A stretch of DNA of 64,000 nt, from the NCBI RefSeq assembly GCF_019748715.1, contig NZ_JACLBZ010000008.1, positions 186,001 through 250,000 on the forward strand, in the 5' to 3' direction. Position 1 is the first letter of the stretch. Each line of letters opens with the position of its first letter. Under the pieces are notes generated by a model, which was given only the letters and a program-made list of their open reading frames with translations, had not been told where the DNA came from and made no database searches. The DNA comes from Sporosarcina aquimarina (GTDB lineage Bacteria > Bacillota > Bacilli > Bacillales_A > Planococcaceae). Of this stretch, positions 16,986 to 26,025 are shown in pieces. A program made the position numbers and the translations under genes.

Positions 16986-17480
16986 ATGAATACGTTTGAC
17001 GAAGTGCTGGAACAATACGAGCCGATGATTTCGGCAGTCATTCGGAAATTGAATATTTACCAAGATTTCGAGCAGTTCCGCCAGGCAGGCAGAGTCGCTT
17101 TATGGCAGGCATGGACCCGGTTTGACGAACGCAAAGGCAACTTCACACCGTTTGCATATCGGTCGATTCACGGAGCGTTGTTGGATGAATTAAAAAAGGA
17201 AAATCGCTTCAGTGAAGTGCATACTCCTGTAGAAGACAATATCGTGGAATTGATGGGAACCGGTTCGTTGGAAACAACGGATGAGTCTGATTTAGGACAG
17301 GTGGTGGCCGAGCTGAACCTCGAAGAACGCCAACTGCTTTCAATATTGTTCGTGGACAACTGGTCTCAGGCAAAATGCGCCGAATTTTTCGGGATTACGG
17401 TGGCCGGTGTAAAGAAACGAAGGGAGCGGCTTCTGAAGAAATTGAAGTTGCGGTTGATGGAGCTAGAGGCACAGATATAG
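16986..17480 (+). CDS. Small sigma-70 family RNA polymerase sigma factor
   Basis: 164 residues from the ATG at 16986 (AGAGGT eight bases before it). Region 2 is at residues 5-75: EQFRQAGRVALWQAWTRFD is the core-binding and -10 region, followed by FTPFAYRSIHGALLDELK. Region 4 is at 110-160, with WSQAKCAEFFGITVAGVKKR as the helix-turn-helix for the -35. No region 1 or 3, so it is a minimal alternative sigma of SigH/ECF size. No anti-sigma gene is adjacent; instead it is divergent to the DGQHR gene. Given a ComK-like gene in the same cluster, a competence or stress role is possible but not shown. Confidence 0.8.
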   Translation: MNTFDEVLEQYEPMISAVIRKLNIYQDFEQFRQAGRVALWQAWTRFDERKGNFTPFAYRSIHGALLDELKKENRFSEVHTPVEDNIVELMGTGSLETTDESDLGQVVAELNLEERQLLSILFVDNWSQAKCAEFFGITVAGVKKRRERLLKKLKLRLMELEAQI

Positions 17481-18139
17481 CTGTTATTTGGTCGTTAGCT
17501 TACTTTTTCTTGCTTGTAATGAATTTTTAAAGAGAAAACCTTTATAGGCGGTGTGAAGTAACTATCACTGCTCACACCGCTAATTGTATTTTCATCTACC
17601 AAGAAGATTATCCCGATTATCGTTCGCCAATATTCAGCCTAATTCATTAGGTAAATTGTGGACAGCTTTTAAGGTGAGTGTTTTAGCAGCTTTCTTGAAA
17701 CATAAAAAGGCCTTGCAAAGATTTCCCCCTCCCCAAAGCCACGTTTCTACCAACTAACACAGTCTTTAATTGTAGGAACAGTAGTTTCTACATATGAGGT
17801 ATTCGAATGAGGATATCACTATAAACATTTCAGATGAATTCCACAATTACCGATCTTTCAAATACCTCTTACATTCTAGATAGTAGTGAAGCGTACGTTC
17901 ATATCCGTTCGTCTTATTTACATAGGAATCATTAATTATATATATCAGCTGGACACTCCCCTCCTGTTCTTCCACCGTCATACGGCAAACAAACCACTTA
18001 TGATTGTAAGTAAACTTTCCTTCACAATATCAACAGACTTTCGCTTACACTATTCCCATTTCCAGTTTTAATTTTAAGCTGCTTCAACTCCTCCTTCACC
18101 GTACCGATATAAACAAAAAGGAGGCGTAACTAAAGAACT
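17481..18139. other. Intergenic region with a terminator hairpin
   Basis: GCGGTGTGA (17548-17556) pairs with TCACACCGC (17572-17580), followed by TAATTGTATTTTC, a moderate terminator for the sigma gene. The remaining bases are AT-rich with no convincing gene; a 61-codon frame at 17886 lacks a ribosome site. Confidence 0.5.
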
Positions 18140-19612
18140 ATGAATAAATCACTAACCATTTCATTCACTTTTCTATTGTCTTTATTTCTTTTCGTCCATC
18201 CAGCAGATGCAGATGTGAATACAACCGCGAAACTTTCTATTAGTGAAGAGACTGCTATCGCCAAGACTGCTGGAGTGGCATCCAACTCGTATAACATGAT
18301 TCTGGAAGCACTTCTACACGGAGAGGAAACTGGTTATTTTGACACCGCTGAAGTCTCCTACAAAGAAGTCGGTTCCATCATAAAAGCGGTTACGAACGAA
18401 CATCCAGAAGTGATGTACTATAGCGGAGCTACTTTATGGTCAAATGGAAAAATCGAATTTAAGTATTCCAAGCCTCCATCTGTCGTGCGAGCGAATCAAT
18501 CAGCAGTACAAAATGAAACGTCAAAAGTTCTTTCTTCCATCATCAAACCCGGAAGTTCGGACTTTGATAAAGTAAAAGCAATCCACGATTACTTGGCTCT
18601 ACATAACGCGTACGATTATGACAACTTCCGGAATAATACCGTGCCTGCCGATTCCTATACAGCATACGGCGCACTGATCACCGGAATTGCCGTATGTGAC
18701 GGCTATACGAAAGCGGCTCAGCTGCTTATGAACCAACTCGGCATCGAGAATCAGTATGTGTTCGGCTATGGTAATGGCGGCGCACATTCTTGGAATCTAG
18801 TGAAACTGGACGGTCAGTATTATTTTATGGATATCACTTGGGATGATCCCGTGCCAAACACACCAGGTAACGTACGCTACGATTATTTCTTGGTCACTTC
18901 CAAGGTTTTACGAAAAGATCATAGCTGGAACGAAGCCAGTTGGCCGGTCGCAAGCAGTTCCAAGTACGCCTATTTCAATGATTTCGGTAAGTTGATTGAA
19001 GATGGTAATACCTACTATTACAGCAGCAACTCAGACAATGCGAAGCTTTACCGTGTGAATAAAGACGGCACCGCCAAACAAAAAATCAATGACGTGCAGG
19101 CTCCATATTTTGCGCTTGCCGGCGATTGGATTTATTTCAGCAATTACTCCCATTCCGGTTATCTGTTCAAGATGAAAAAGGATGGCAGTTCCAAAACTCA
19201 ATTGAACGATCATCATTCCACCGATTTACGGATTGAGGGAAAGACGTTATATTACGTTGATCGTGTCACAGGTAAAGAAACATCTTTAGCTATTGAAATT
19301 CCGGATGAAATCCCGCAAGTAAAGCCCGTTGGCGAAGTGGTAAAGCCTTCTAAAACTTGGACTATCACGTTTAATCAAGAAGTAGATCCCCTTTCTCTCA
19401 CGAAAGAGAATATCTTTGTGAAGACATCAACTGGTGATTTTGTTCCCGTCACGATTCAATTGGATCGTACAGATGCGCATAAGGTACAAGTCTATGCACC
19501 AACAGGCGGGTACGACACCAATCAAAACTATACATTGACAGTACGAAAGGTTAGTTCGAAACTAGGGCTTCCTTTAAAAGAATCGAAGACAAAAGATTTT
19601 CATGTTCAGTAA
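18140..19612 (+). CDS. Secreted transglutaminase-like protein with DUF5050-like repeats and a C-terminal Ig-like domain
   Basis: 490 residues with a clear signal peptide (residues 1-24, ending VHPADA). Residues 130-250 form a transglutaminase-like domain: nucleophile in GIAVCDGYTKAAQL (Cys near 186), His in GGAHSWN (near 214), Asp in MDITWDDP (near 232), so the triad is intact. Residues 290-390 contain repeated WIYFSNYSHSGYLFKMKKDG type strands, as in DUF5050 beta-propeller pieces. The end (residues 400-490, TWTITFNQEVDPLSLTKENI) is an SbsA/Big_5-like Ig domain. It probably acts on wall or surface peptides. Transcribed alone and ended by a terminator at 19621. Confidence 0.85.
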   Translation: MNKSLTISFTFLLSLFLFVHPADADVNTTAKLSISEETAIAKTAGVASNSYNMILEALLHGEETGYFDTAEVSYKEVGSIIKAVTNEHPEVMYYSGATLWSNGKIEFKYSKPPSVVRANQSAVQNETSKVLSSIIKPGSSDFDKVKAIHDYLALHNAYDYDNFRNNTVPADSYTAYGALITGIAVCDGYTKAAQLLMNQLGIENQYVFGYGNGGAHSWNLVKLDGQYYFMDITWDDPVPNTPGNVRYDYFLVTSKVLRKDHSWNEASWPVASSSKYAYFNDFGKLIEDGNTYYYSSNSDNAKLYRVNKDGTAKQKINDVQAPYFALAGDWIYFSNYSHSGYLFKMKKDGSSKTQLNDHHSTDLRIEGKTLYYVDRVTGKETSLAIEIPDEIPQVKPVGEVVKPSKTWTITFNQEVDPLSLTKENIFVKTSTGDFVPVTIQLDRTDAHKVQVYAPTGGYDTNQNYTLTVRKVSSKLGLPLKESKTKDFHVQ

Positions 19613-19620
19613 ATAAGAAT

Positions 19621-19674
19621 AGAGGCTGTTGCAGAAGATCAATAGACATGACTTTCTGTGACGGCCTCTTTTTC
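19621..19674 (+). terminator. Intrinsic terminator of the transglutaminase-like gene
   Basis: Left arm AGAGGCTGTTGCAG and right arm CTGTGACGGCCTCT pair with few mismatches and are followed by TTTTT. It begins 8 bases after the stop codon. Confidence 0.7.
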
Positions 19675-19764
19675 CTTGTTTCTGTATATTGAATAAAAAT
19701 CCAAAAGCTAAGAAGGCACAAAACATTTTTTAAAAACTATTCAGGCTAACTGTATCCCTTTTGC

Positions 19765-19800
19765 CCCCTCCTTTCTATATAGAAAGAAAAAGGGGTTTTT
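19765..19800 (+). promoter_or_regulatory. Terminator-like hairpin that buries the ribosome site of the HTH gene
   Basis: CCCCT (19765-19769) pairs with AGGGG (19791-19795) around a perfect 16-base palindrome CTTTCTATATAGAAAG (19771-19786), followed by TTTTT and then, three bases on, the ATG at 19804. The AAAGGGG that would serve as Shine-Dalgarno is the closing arm of the stem. This could act as an attenuator or as a translational lock. Confidence 0.6.
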
Positions 19801-19803
19801 CTT

Positions 19804-20619
19804 ATGACACATTATCTTTCTCAGTACGCAAGATTCCAAAAAAAAATCGAAATTGATACAGCCGCGCGTCAGCATGTAGACCTTCATTGGAATGCAATGA
19901 ACAAGACGGATCGTACTGTACTCGAGATGATTCGTTGCTATTCAGTGAAATATCTGGCAGCTCACTTGAAACATCAAACGATCGAAACGAAACTCAACGT
20001 ATCGAATTCAACGGTTAGACGCACTTTACGCAAACTGGAGAAACTGCAGATCATCGAGCGGATCCATTATGTCCGACCGGTTATGAGCGGGCTGGGAGCG
20101 AACATATATGTTATTTTGCCCATCAATGACCAGGGGAATTTGGACAGGGGCATCGAGGCGGATGGACCTAATACTGCCGCGGTTTCCAAGCCGGTTTTGG
20201 AAAACGAACCTTCTTTCTATAAATTTCAAAACATTAAAGATCCTATAAAGACGTCTCACCCTGAAGGTGAAAAGTTATCCACATCCCTATTTGCGAAGAT
20301 GAAGAATATATTGGCGTTGACCGGAGACGATTCGAAAACCCGGGAGTTCTTTGGAATTTATAGAGGACTGGCGGGACGTATGCTGAAGTTTGAAATTCAT
20401 AAGGACAAAGGAGAGTTGTTCGAGGATTTAGCTTATCGGGCGATGCGGATCAGTGTTTTAGCGATGAAGAAGAAGACGATTCGGAATTTGCCGGGGTATT
20501 TTAACGGTGTGTTGCGGGAGTTGATTGACGAGGCGTTGTTCAGCGATATTTATCAGGAGTATACGGTGTCGGTTGATGGGTTGGGAGAGCTTTTGGAACC
20601 ATCGGGATGCCTGTTTTAG
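19804..20619 (+). CDS. Helix-turn-helix protein, function unknown
   Basis: 271 residues. Residues 25-95 form a winged-helix-like DNA-binding domain with KLNVSNSTVRRTLRKLEKLQ as the recognition helices. A variable linker (115-170) follows, then a helical C-terminal domain (170-250) including FFGIYRGLAGRML and RNLPGYFNGVLRELIDEAL. The layout resembles plasmid or phage replication-initiation and regulatory proteins of Bacillales, but I do not recognise a named family. Gene stands alone. Its ribosome site lies inside a terminator-like hairpin, which suggests conditional expression. Confidence 0.6.
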   Translation: MTHYLSQYARFQKKIEIDTAARQHVDLHWNAMNKTDRTVLEMIRCYSVKYLAAHLKHQTIETKLNVSNSTVRRTLRKLEKLQIIERIHYVRPVMSGLGANIYVILPINDQGNLDRGIEADGPNTAAVSKPVLENEPSFYKFQNIKDPIKTSHPEGEKLSTSLFAKMKNILALTGDDSKTREFFGIYRGLAGRMLKFEIHKDKGELFEDLAYRAMRISVLAMKKKTIRNLPGYFNGVLRELIDEALFSDIYQEYTVSVDGLGELLEPSGCLF

Positions 20620-20802
20620 AAGCCGCGCGTACGGCTTATCAGGGAGTGGATCCGTGTTTCACATCCCGTTCGACAATGTTCAGTATTCCTTTTAGTTCAC
20701 TGTAATGTCGATTTGATCTAAATCCAAATGAACAATCAAGAAAGACAGGTTCATAGAAGGCATTTAGAACCTTTGCCATCCCCGTTGAACGATCTTATAA
20801 TT

Positions 20803-21018
20803 AACTGACGCGGAATACGTAGAGGAAGTGTTGGAACGAACATCGCTAAGTCCCAAGTACCTCGTAATCGAAATCACCGGGAACATGGCAATAGAGTATG
20901 AGTATTCCGTTCAAGTTTTGAAGGAACTGAAATCACTCGGTGTCGGCATCAGCATTGATGATTTTGGTGCAGGTTATAGCTCTTTGAACTACTTGAAGAA
21001 CCTTGCTTTTCCATCATC
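20803..21018 (+). pseudogene. EAL-domain (c-di-GMP phosphodiesterase) relic
   Basis: A short frame with LVIEITGNMAIEYEYSVQVL and SIDDFGAGYSSLNYLK, unmistakably the second half of an EAL domain including the DDFG loop. The catalytic start with the EAL motif itself and everything after NYLK are absent, and the frame is cut where the ABC ATPase gene ends. It therefore cannot be active. The 180 bases upstream show no continuous frame. Confidence 0.75.
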
Positions 21019-21025
21019 CAAATGG

Positions 21026-21829
21026 TCATGACAAGACAGGAACACCATCTGATACATCCGTACACTGGTGATTCATTGTCTCAAAGAGTAATTGTGAGTA
21101 TGGGTGCGTAAGCTGGCTTTGTTCCCAATGAGTAAATGTCTCCACGATTTCTCCTTGATACATTACCGCTACACGATCACATAGTTGTTTAGTGGACTGT
21201 AAATCATGTGTGATAAATAGATAACTTATTCCATTTTGCATTTGAATCGTTCGTAATATTTCTAAAATCGATGTTTGTGATGGACTATCTAAGCTGGCGA
21301 TGGATTCATCAAAGACAATGAGTTCCGGCTTAACAGCTAAGGCTTTAGCAATACATACACGTTGTTTTTGCCCGCCGCTTAATTGATTAGGAACATGTTT
21401 CAAAAATGACCTGTCCAAACCGACCAAATCCAATAGTCGAATACACTCTTCATGCCACGTCTTTTTATTTGGAAAGAAATTTCGAATGGGTTCTGCAAGT
21501 ATTTCTTCAACCCGCATTTGAGGATGCAGTGACGCCGAAGAATCTTGCAAAACCATTTGTATATTTTTATAGAATGCAAAATCCTTCAATTGTTTCGAAT
21601 GAATACTATGCCCATTCCATAAAATCTGCCCGGAAGTTATCTTTTCAATTCGCATTATTAATTTTGCAATGGTACTTTTTCCGCTGCCGCTCTCTCCTAC
21701 AAGCGCGAGGCTCTCACCTTTTGAAATAGTAAAGCTTACATTGTGAACCGCCACTTTTTTCTTGATATTTCCCCTTCTCAATCGTAAAGGATATTCTTTC
21801 GTAACTTGCTTTAATTCCAGCAAGGTCAT
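21026..21829 (-). CDS. nikE: ABC importer ATPase, NikE/OppF type
   Basis: 267 residues, last gene of the five-gene importer. Walker A GESGSGKST near residue 45, signature LSGGQKQR near 150, Walker B LIVFDE near 172, switch His in ITHD near 205. The C-terminal HPYSQLLFE is the typical oligopeptide/nickel ATPase tail. It overlaps the preceding ATPase gene by four bases (ATGA), so translation is coupled. Forms a heterodimeric motor with the upstream ATPase. The gene symbol indicates family, not proven metal specificity. Confidence 0.85.
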   Translation of the reverse strand: MTLLELKQVTKEYPLRLRRGNIKKKVAVHNVSFTISKGESLALVGESGSGKSTIAKLIMRIEKITSGQILWNGHSIHSKQLKDFAFYKNIQMVLQDSSASLHPQMRVEEILAEPIRNFFPNKKTWHEECIRLLDLVGLDRSFLKHVPNQLSGGQKQRVCIAKALAVKPELIVFDESIASLDSPSQTSILEILRTIQMQNGISYLFITHDLQSTKQLCDRVAVMYQGEIVETFTHWEQSQLTHPYSQLLFETMNHQCTDVSDGVPVLS

Positions 21830-22539
21830 AAAAGTACCCCTCCTTCATTTATATAGACGACACGATCTGCATACTTTCTCACACTGTTTTCATCATGTGA
21901 AATGAGAAGTATCGTTAAATCCAGGTTACGTTGTAATTGCTTTAATAAGCTTAATACTTTTTCACGATTTATTACATCAAGAGCAGTTGTCGGTTCGTCC
22001 GCAATTAAAATTTTGGGCTGTAAACTTAACATCATCGCCAATAATACCCGCTGCCTCATTCCACCGCTTAATTCAAATGGGAATGAATCAAGAATTTGTT
22101 CAGGTTCTTTGAAACCGACTTGAGTCAGCAAATTATGTAATAGCAGTTCAACCTCTTTTTTCGAACCCGGCTTCCTCTGCCGGATTGTCTCCAACATCTG
22201 CTTTTTCACTAACCTGATCGGGTCTAATCCGTTTAATGAATGTTGAATCATAATCGCAATATGATTTCGTCTTAAATGTTCAAATTGCTTTTCATTAAAC
22301 TGCACTATATCTTTACCTTCAAACATAATTTGTCCATTTGTTACACTTACCCCTTTATCCAGCAAACCAACAACTGCATGTGAAACGATACTTTTACCAG
22401 CACCACTTTTACCAGTCATCGCAACCATTTCTCCCGGATATAACCTGAAAGATACATCTTGTATAATCGCCTTCTGCTTTCGTCCATATGTATATGTAAC
22501 TTCTAAATGCTCAACATTTAATATAGGGCTTATTTCCAC
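21826..22539 (-). CDS. nikD: ABC importer ATPase, NikD/OppD type
   Basis: 237 residues, shorter than OppD (about 330) and matching NikD. Walker A GKSGAGKS near residue 43, signature LSGGMRQR near 150, Walker B ILIADEPTTALD near 170, switch His LLISHD near 205. It starts 4 bases after the permease gene stop and its own stop overlaps the next start. Drives import of the substrate delivered by the lipoprotein at 24325. Confidence 0.85.
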   Translation of the reverse strand: MEISPILNVEHLEVTYTYGRKQKAIIQDVSFRLYPGEMVAMTGKSGAGKSIVSHAVVGLLDKGVSVTNGQIMFEGKDIVQFNEKQFEHLRRNHIAIMIQHSLNGLDPIRLVKKQMLETIRQRKPGSKKEVELLLHNLLTQVGFKEPEQILDSFPFELSGGMRQRVLLAMMLSLQPKILIADEPTTALDVINREKVLSLLKQLQRNLDLTILLISHDENSVRKYADRVVYINEGGVLL

Positions 22540-22543
22540 TATT

Positions 22544-23374
22544 TCACATCTCCTTGCCTGCAGTTATATCGTATTTCCCTAGTTTTTCACTTACTAATTG
22601 GCAAGCTAAGACAAACAAAACAATCGCTAATCCAGGAAAAAGCATAACATGGGGAGTAACTTGGAAGTAATCAGTCGCATCATTCAGCATCGCACCCCAT
22701 TCAGGCGTCGGCGGCTGAGAACCTAATCCTAAAAAAGAAAGGCCGGCAATATTTAAAACAATTTTGCCCATATCCAACGCACTAAAAACAATAATAGGCA
22801 TCCCGATTTGGGGAAGTATGTAACGTTTTACTATACGAAAATTAGAATTTCCAGCCATTTTTGCTGAGAAGATATACTCCTCTTGAGTAATTTTAACAAC
22901 AAGACTCCGAATAAAGCGGACATAGCTTGCCCAACGAACCACCACAATCGCGAAAATCATATTTACTAAGCTAGGACCTAATAAGCCTACAATCGCAATC
23001 GTTAGTACAATATCCGGAATCGCCAGCGTGCTGTCGATGATTCTCATTATCATATGATCTGTACGCCCTCGGACATATCCCGTTAATAATGCAATGGGAA
23101 CACTAATTAACATCGTGAAGAACATAATGATCATAGCAGACGTAACACTTATACGAATACCATAAATAATACGGGATAAGATACAACGTCCCAGATGATC
23201 TGTACCGAATGGATAAGCCCAGCCCGGGGTCTGTAATCTAGCAGCCAAATTAACTGCTAAAGGATCATGGGGCGCAATCCATGGAGCAAATAATCCTATC
23301 AAGGAAATACTAAGCAGGATGCCAAGCCCTACAAGTAAACCAACATTTACTTGCTTCCATCTTTTCAGCTTCAT
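22544..23374 (-). CDS. nikC: ABC importer permease, NikC/DppC type
   Basis: 276 residues with about six membrane helices. N-terminal WIAPHDPLAVNLAARLQTPG followed by PFGTDHLGRCILSRIIYG is the conserved DppC/NikC entry segment, and the cytoplasmic ATPase-coupling loop lies around FSAKMAGNSNFRIVKRYILP. Ends with an Asp-Tyr-rich exit and GKYDITAGKEM. Pairs with the NikB-type permease 11 bases upstream. Confidence 0.87.
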   Translation of the reverse strand: MKLKRWKQVNVGLLVGLGILLSISLIGLFAPWIAPHDPLAVNLAARLQTPGWAYPFGTDHLGRCILSRIIYGIRISVTSAMIIMFFTMLISVPIALLTGYVRGRTDHMIMRIIDSTLAIPDIVLTIAIVGLLGPSLVNMIFAIVVVRWASYVRFIRSLVVKITQEEYIFSAKMAGNSNFRIVKRYILPQIGMPIIVFSALDMGKIVLNIAGLSFLGLGSQPPTPEWGAMLNDATDYFQVTPHVMLFPGLAIVLFVLACQLVSEKLGKYDITAGKEM

Positions 23375-23385
23375 CTGCCTGCCCC

Positions 23386-24315
23386 CTATCGAACCCTTAA
23401 ACGTGGATCAATGATTAAATAGATAAAATCCACTATCATATGAATTGTTACAAATAAGATGCCAGCAAAAACAACATATCCTTGGATGACAGGATAATCC
23501 CGCATATTAATAGATTCCATAACATATTGTCCCAAACCCGGCCAAGAAAAAATAGTTTCTACAATGATACTGCCGCCCATCATGAATGCAAAGCTTGTAC
23601 CAACCATCGTTACAATGGGTAATAAAGCATGCTTCAATACTTGAAATACTAAAATCCTCTTTTTCGATATCCCTCTTGCTCTAGATGCCTTAACAAATGG
23701 CTGTTGCAACATTTCCAGCATATACGCGCGTAAAACACGCGCATATACCGTTCCTAGACCTAAGCCAAGTGTTGTAGCCGGTAAGATCAAATTTTTCCAA
23801 TCATTTCTTCCCATTGATGGCAACCATCCAAAATTAACAGAGAAAATATACATACATAGAAACCCTAGCCAGAATGTAGGTATTGCCGAGCCTAGAAGTG
23901 ACAAAAAACGCCCTATTTTATCCACTACTCCATTTTCATAGACAGCCGTAGAGATTCCTAAAACCAATGTCACCAATAACATAATACCAAGCCCTGCAAA
24001 TGCCAACTCTAAAGTAGCTGGTAATCTCGCGAACAACTCACTTATTACAGGCTTTTGGGAAACAAATGACAGTCCCCATTGTCCGGTGAATACTTGCTGC
24101 AACCATTCAATATATTGACCGCCAACAGAATCTGTTAAGCCTAATTCACTCCGCATAGCATAAATAGCCTCATCGGAAGCGGGAACATCATTGGCTTTTA
24201 ACATAATCGTTGCCGGATCTCCCGGTGAAAATCGAACTAATAAAAAGGTAAGCGTTGCGACAGAAAAAACAACGAGAAACAATTGCAGAATATGTTCCAG
24301 TACGAATTTAACCAT
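23386..24315 (-). CDS. nikB: ABC importer permease, NikB/DppB type
   Basis: 309 residues with about six membrane helices. Typical features are the N-terminal VKFVLEHILQLFLVVFSVAT helix followed by RFSPGDPA, and the coupling loop around VKASRARGISKKRILVFQVL. It follows the binding protein gene by 9 bases. Forms the membrane channel with NikC. Confidence 0.87.
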   Translation of the reverse strand: MVKFVLEHILQLFLVVFSVATLTFLLVRFSPGDPATIMLKANDVPASDEAIYAMRSELGLTDSVGGQYIEWLQQVFTGQWGLSFVSQKPVISELFARLPATLELAFAGLGIMLLVTLVLGISTAVYENGVVDKIGRFLSLLGSAIPTFWLGFLCMYIFSVNFGWLPSMGRNDWKNLILPATTLGLGLGTVYARVLRAYMLEMLQQPFVKASRARGISKKRILVFQVLKHALLPIVTMVGTSFAFMMGGSIIVETIFSWPGLGQYVMESINMRDYPVIQGYVVFAGILFVTIHMIVDFIYLIIDPRLRVR

Positions 24316-24324
24316 AGAGTTTAA

Positions 24325-25872
24325 TTATTCTTTATCGACATTCGCGTGATTATAATAGTACTCTATTGAAAATGCCTCAAAGCCTTTCAATTCATCGTTT
24401 ACGGCAAAAACAGTATTCGGATATACAATATACGAATGAGGAACTTCTTTTCCAATTTCCTCTTGAATTTGGATAGCTAATTCATTGCGTTTTTCTATAT
24501 CAGTAGTTTGATGTAATTCATCAATCATCGCATCCACTGCTTGTGATGCAAAATGATTCATGTTTGAGGAACTATCCGACTTAAAGAAAATCTCCAAGAA
24601 AAAGTCCGGGCTTCCGGTATGGGCTGTGAGCATACTATACATCGATAAATCCCATTCTTCGTTTACGAGTATTTCGTCGATATTCTCCACTTGGCGAATA
24701 TTCATTTTCATCCCTTGGTCAAGTAATTTGCTTTGAATGACCTCTGCCATAACTGTCAGTTCAGGACGTTGTGGAAACGTTAAGAAAGTGGCTTCAAACA
24801 CTTTTCCGTCTTTTTCCCACATCCCCTCCTTGTTTTTAGTCCAGCCATCTTGCTGCATTAACTGTTCAATGGGTTCTTCTTCTTTTGTTTCACTTATTTG
24901 TCCAAATGGCAGTACCGGTGAAAACGGACCAACTGCTGCAGTACCTTGACCTTTCATAACAGATTCCACAATTTCTTGACGTGGAATTAAGGAATCGACA
25001 GCTTTTCGTACAGCTAATTGCTTAAACTTGGGAGATTCCATATTGTACATCACCATATGTGTCCGTACCGACATAGCTGTTAAGACATTAAATTTATTAT
25101 TTCTCTCCAGAACTTCAATATTGTCAACTGAAATATCGGTCGCACCATCGACATCCCCTGACTGTAGAGCCATTAATCGCGTGTTGCCATCTATAATAAA
25201 CTTAATCGTGACTTCATCCAGTTTTGCTTTTTCTCCCCAATAATCTTCGTAACGATTTACAATTAAAGATTCGTCTTGGTTAAATTGCTTAATGACATAT
25301 GCACCTGTAAACGCTGGATAGCCATCCTTTTCATCTAAAGAATCTACATCTACGATAATAGTTCCCGGGTCTGCTAAGTTTGAGATGAGCGCAGCATTAA
25401 TTTCCATCGTTTCAATTTTCAACTCTGTTTCAGATACAGCTTCCATTGATTTGATTTTTAATAAATCATTTGTTCCTGGATTATTTTCAATGGCACGTTG
25501 TAAAGAATTCTTTACCGCTGTTGCATCCATTGCTTTTCCATTATGGAATGTTACGTTTTCTTGCAGATGGAACAGCCAAGTTGTAGCATCCACTTGCTCC
25601 CATGATTTTGCCAACCAGGGCGCGGGAGCTAAATCCTCACTTAATTTAACTAGTGTTTCTGCGGCTCCGGTACGCATTACTTCCCAGCTATCGCTACTGT
25701 GCGGATCTAAACCGGATGGACTCCAAGAAAACGCTAACGTTGCTGTCTTCTTAGTTTCTTCTTTGCCGTCTTTACCTGTTTGTTCCTCTTCTTTAGCTGA
25801 GCAACCTACTAATGCCAGTATGCAAATTGCCATGAAAAGCCATGTAGTCCAGCCCGTATACCTCTTCTTCAT
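24325..25872 (-). CDS. nikA: Extracytoplasmic substrate-binding lipoprotein (SBP_bac_5), NikA type
   Basis: 515 residues from the ATG at 25872, chosen because AGGAGGAG precedes it and because a longer in-frame start at 25947 would lie inside the riboswitch terminator. Signal peptide KKRYTGWTTWLFMAICILAL ends in lipobox VGC (Cys near residue 24). The mature part has the cluster-C solute-binding pattern: SWSPSGLDPHSSDSWEVMR at the start, FHNGKAMDATAVKNSLQRA in lobe I, and SPDFFLEIFF in lobe II. Nickel, cobalt and peptide binders share this fold. The cobalamin riboswitch in front of it argues for cobalt, possibly as a chelate. Confidence 0.87.
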   Translation of the reverse strand: MKKRYTGWTTWLFMAICILALVGCSAKEEEQTGKDGKEETKKTATLAFSWSPSGLDPHSSDSWEVMRTGAAETLVKLSEDLAPAPWLAKSWEQVDATTWLFHLQENVTFHNGKAMDATAVKNSLQRAIENNPGTNDLLKIKSMEAVSETELKIETMEINAALISNLADPGTIIVDVDSLDEKDGYPAFTGAYVIKQFNQDESLIVNRYEDYWGEKAKLDEVTIKFIIDGNTRLMALQSGDVDGATDISVDNIEVLERNNKFNVLTAMSVRTHMVMYNMESPKFKQLAVRKAVDSLIPRQEIVESVMKGQGTAAVGPFSPVLPFGQISETKEEEPIEQLMQQDGWTKNKEGMWEKDGKVFEATFLTFPQRPELTVMAEVIQSKLLDQGMKMNIRQVENIDEILVNEEWDLSMYSMLTAHTGSPDFFLEIFFKSDSSSNMNHFASQAVDAMIDELHQTTDIEKRNELAIQIQEEIGKEVPHSYIVYPNTVFAVNDELKGFEAFSIEYYYNHANVDKE

Positions 25873-25927
25873 TTCTTCTCCTCCTAAAATGATTTCCTGA
25901 GTGCGTGACGTAAGGCTCTGATTAAAT

Positions 25928-25961
25928 AAAAAACTCCTACCTCCCAAATGAGAGATAAGAG
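25928..25961 (-). terminator. Riboswitch expression-platform terminator
   Basis: On the minus strand a 12-bp stem (25961-25950 with 25945-25934, allowing three G-U pairs), 4-base loop, followed by TTTTTTATTT. It lies between the cobalamin aptamer and the nikA ribosome site, as expected for ligand-induced transcription termination. Confidence 0.85.
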
Positions 25962-26025
25962 CCTATGTATAAAAGTCATTTACAATCCGTCTGTAAATAT
26001 ACACAATGCAACCTTTCTCCGGAAG

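Noticed and set aside
17886-18071. 61-codon frame before the transglutaminase-like gene
   Set aside because: No SD, low-complexity aromatic composition, no homology pattern.
25872-25947. Longer start for the NikA-type lipoprotein
   Set aside because: The extra codons fall in the riboswitch terminator and would displace the lipoprotein signal peptide; the ATG at 25872 has an AGGAGGAG.
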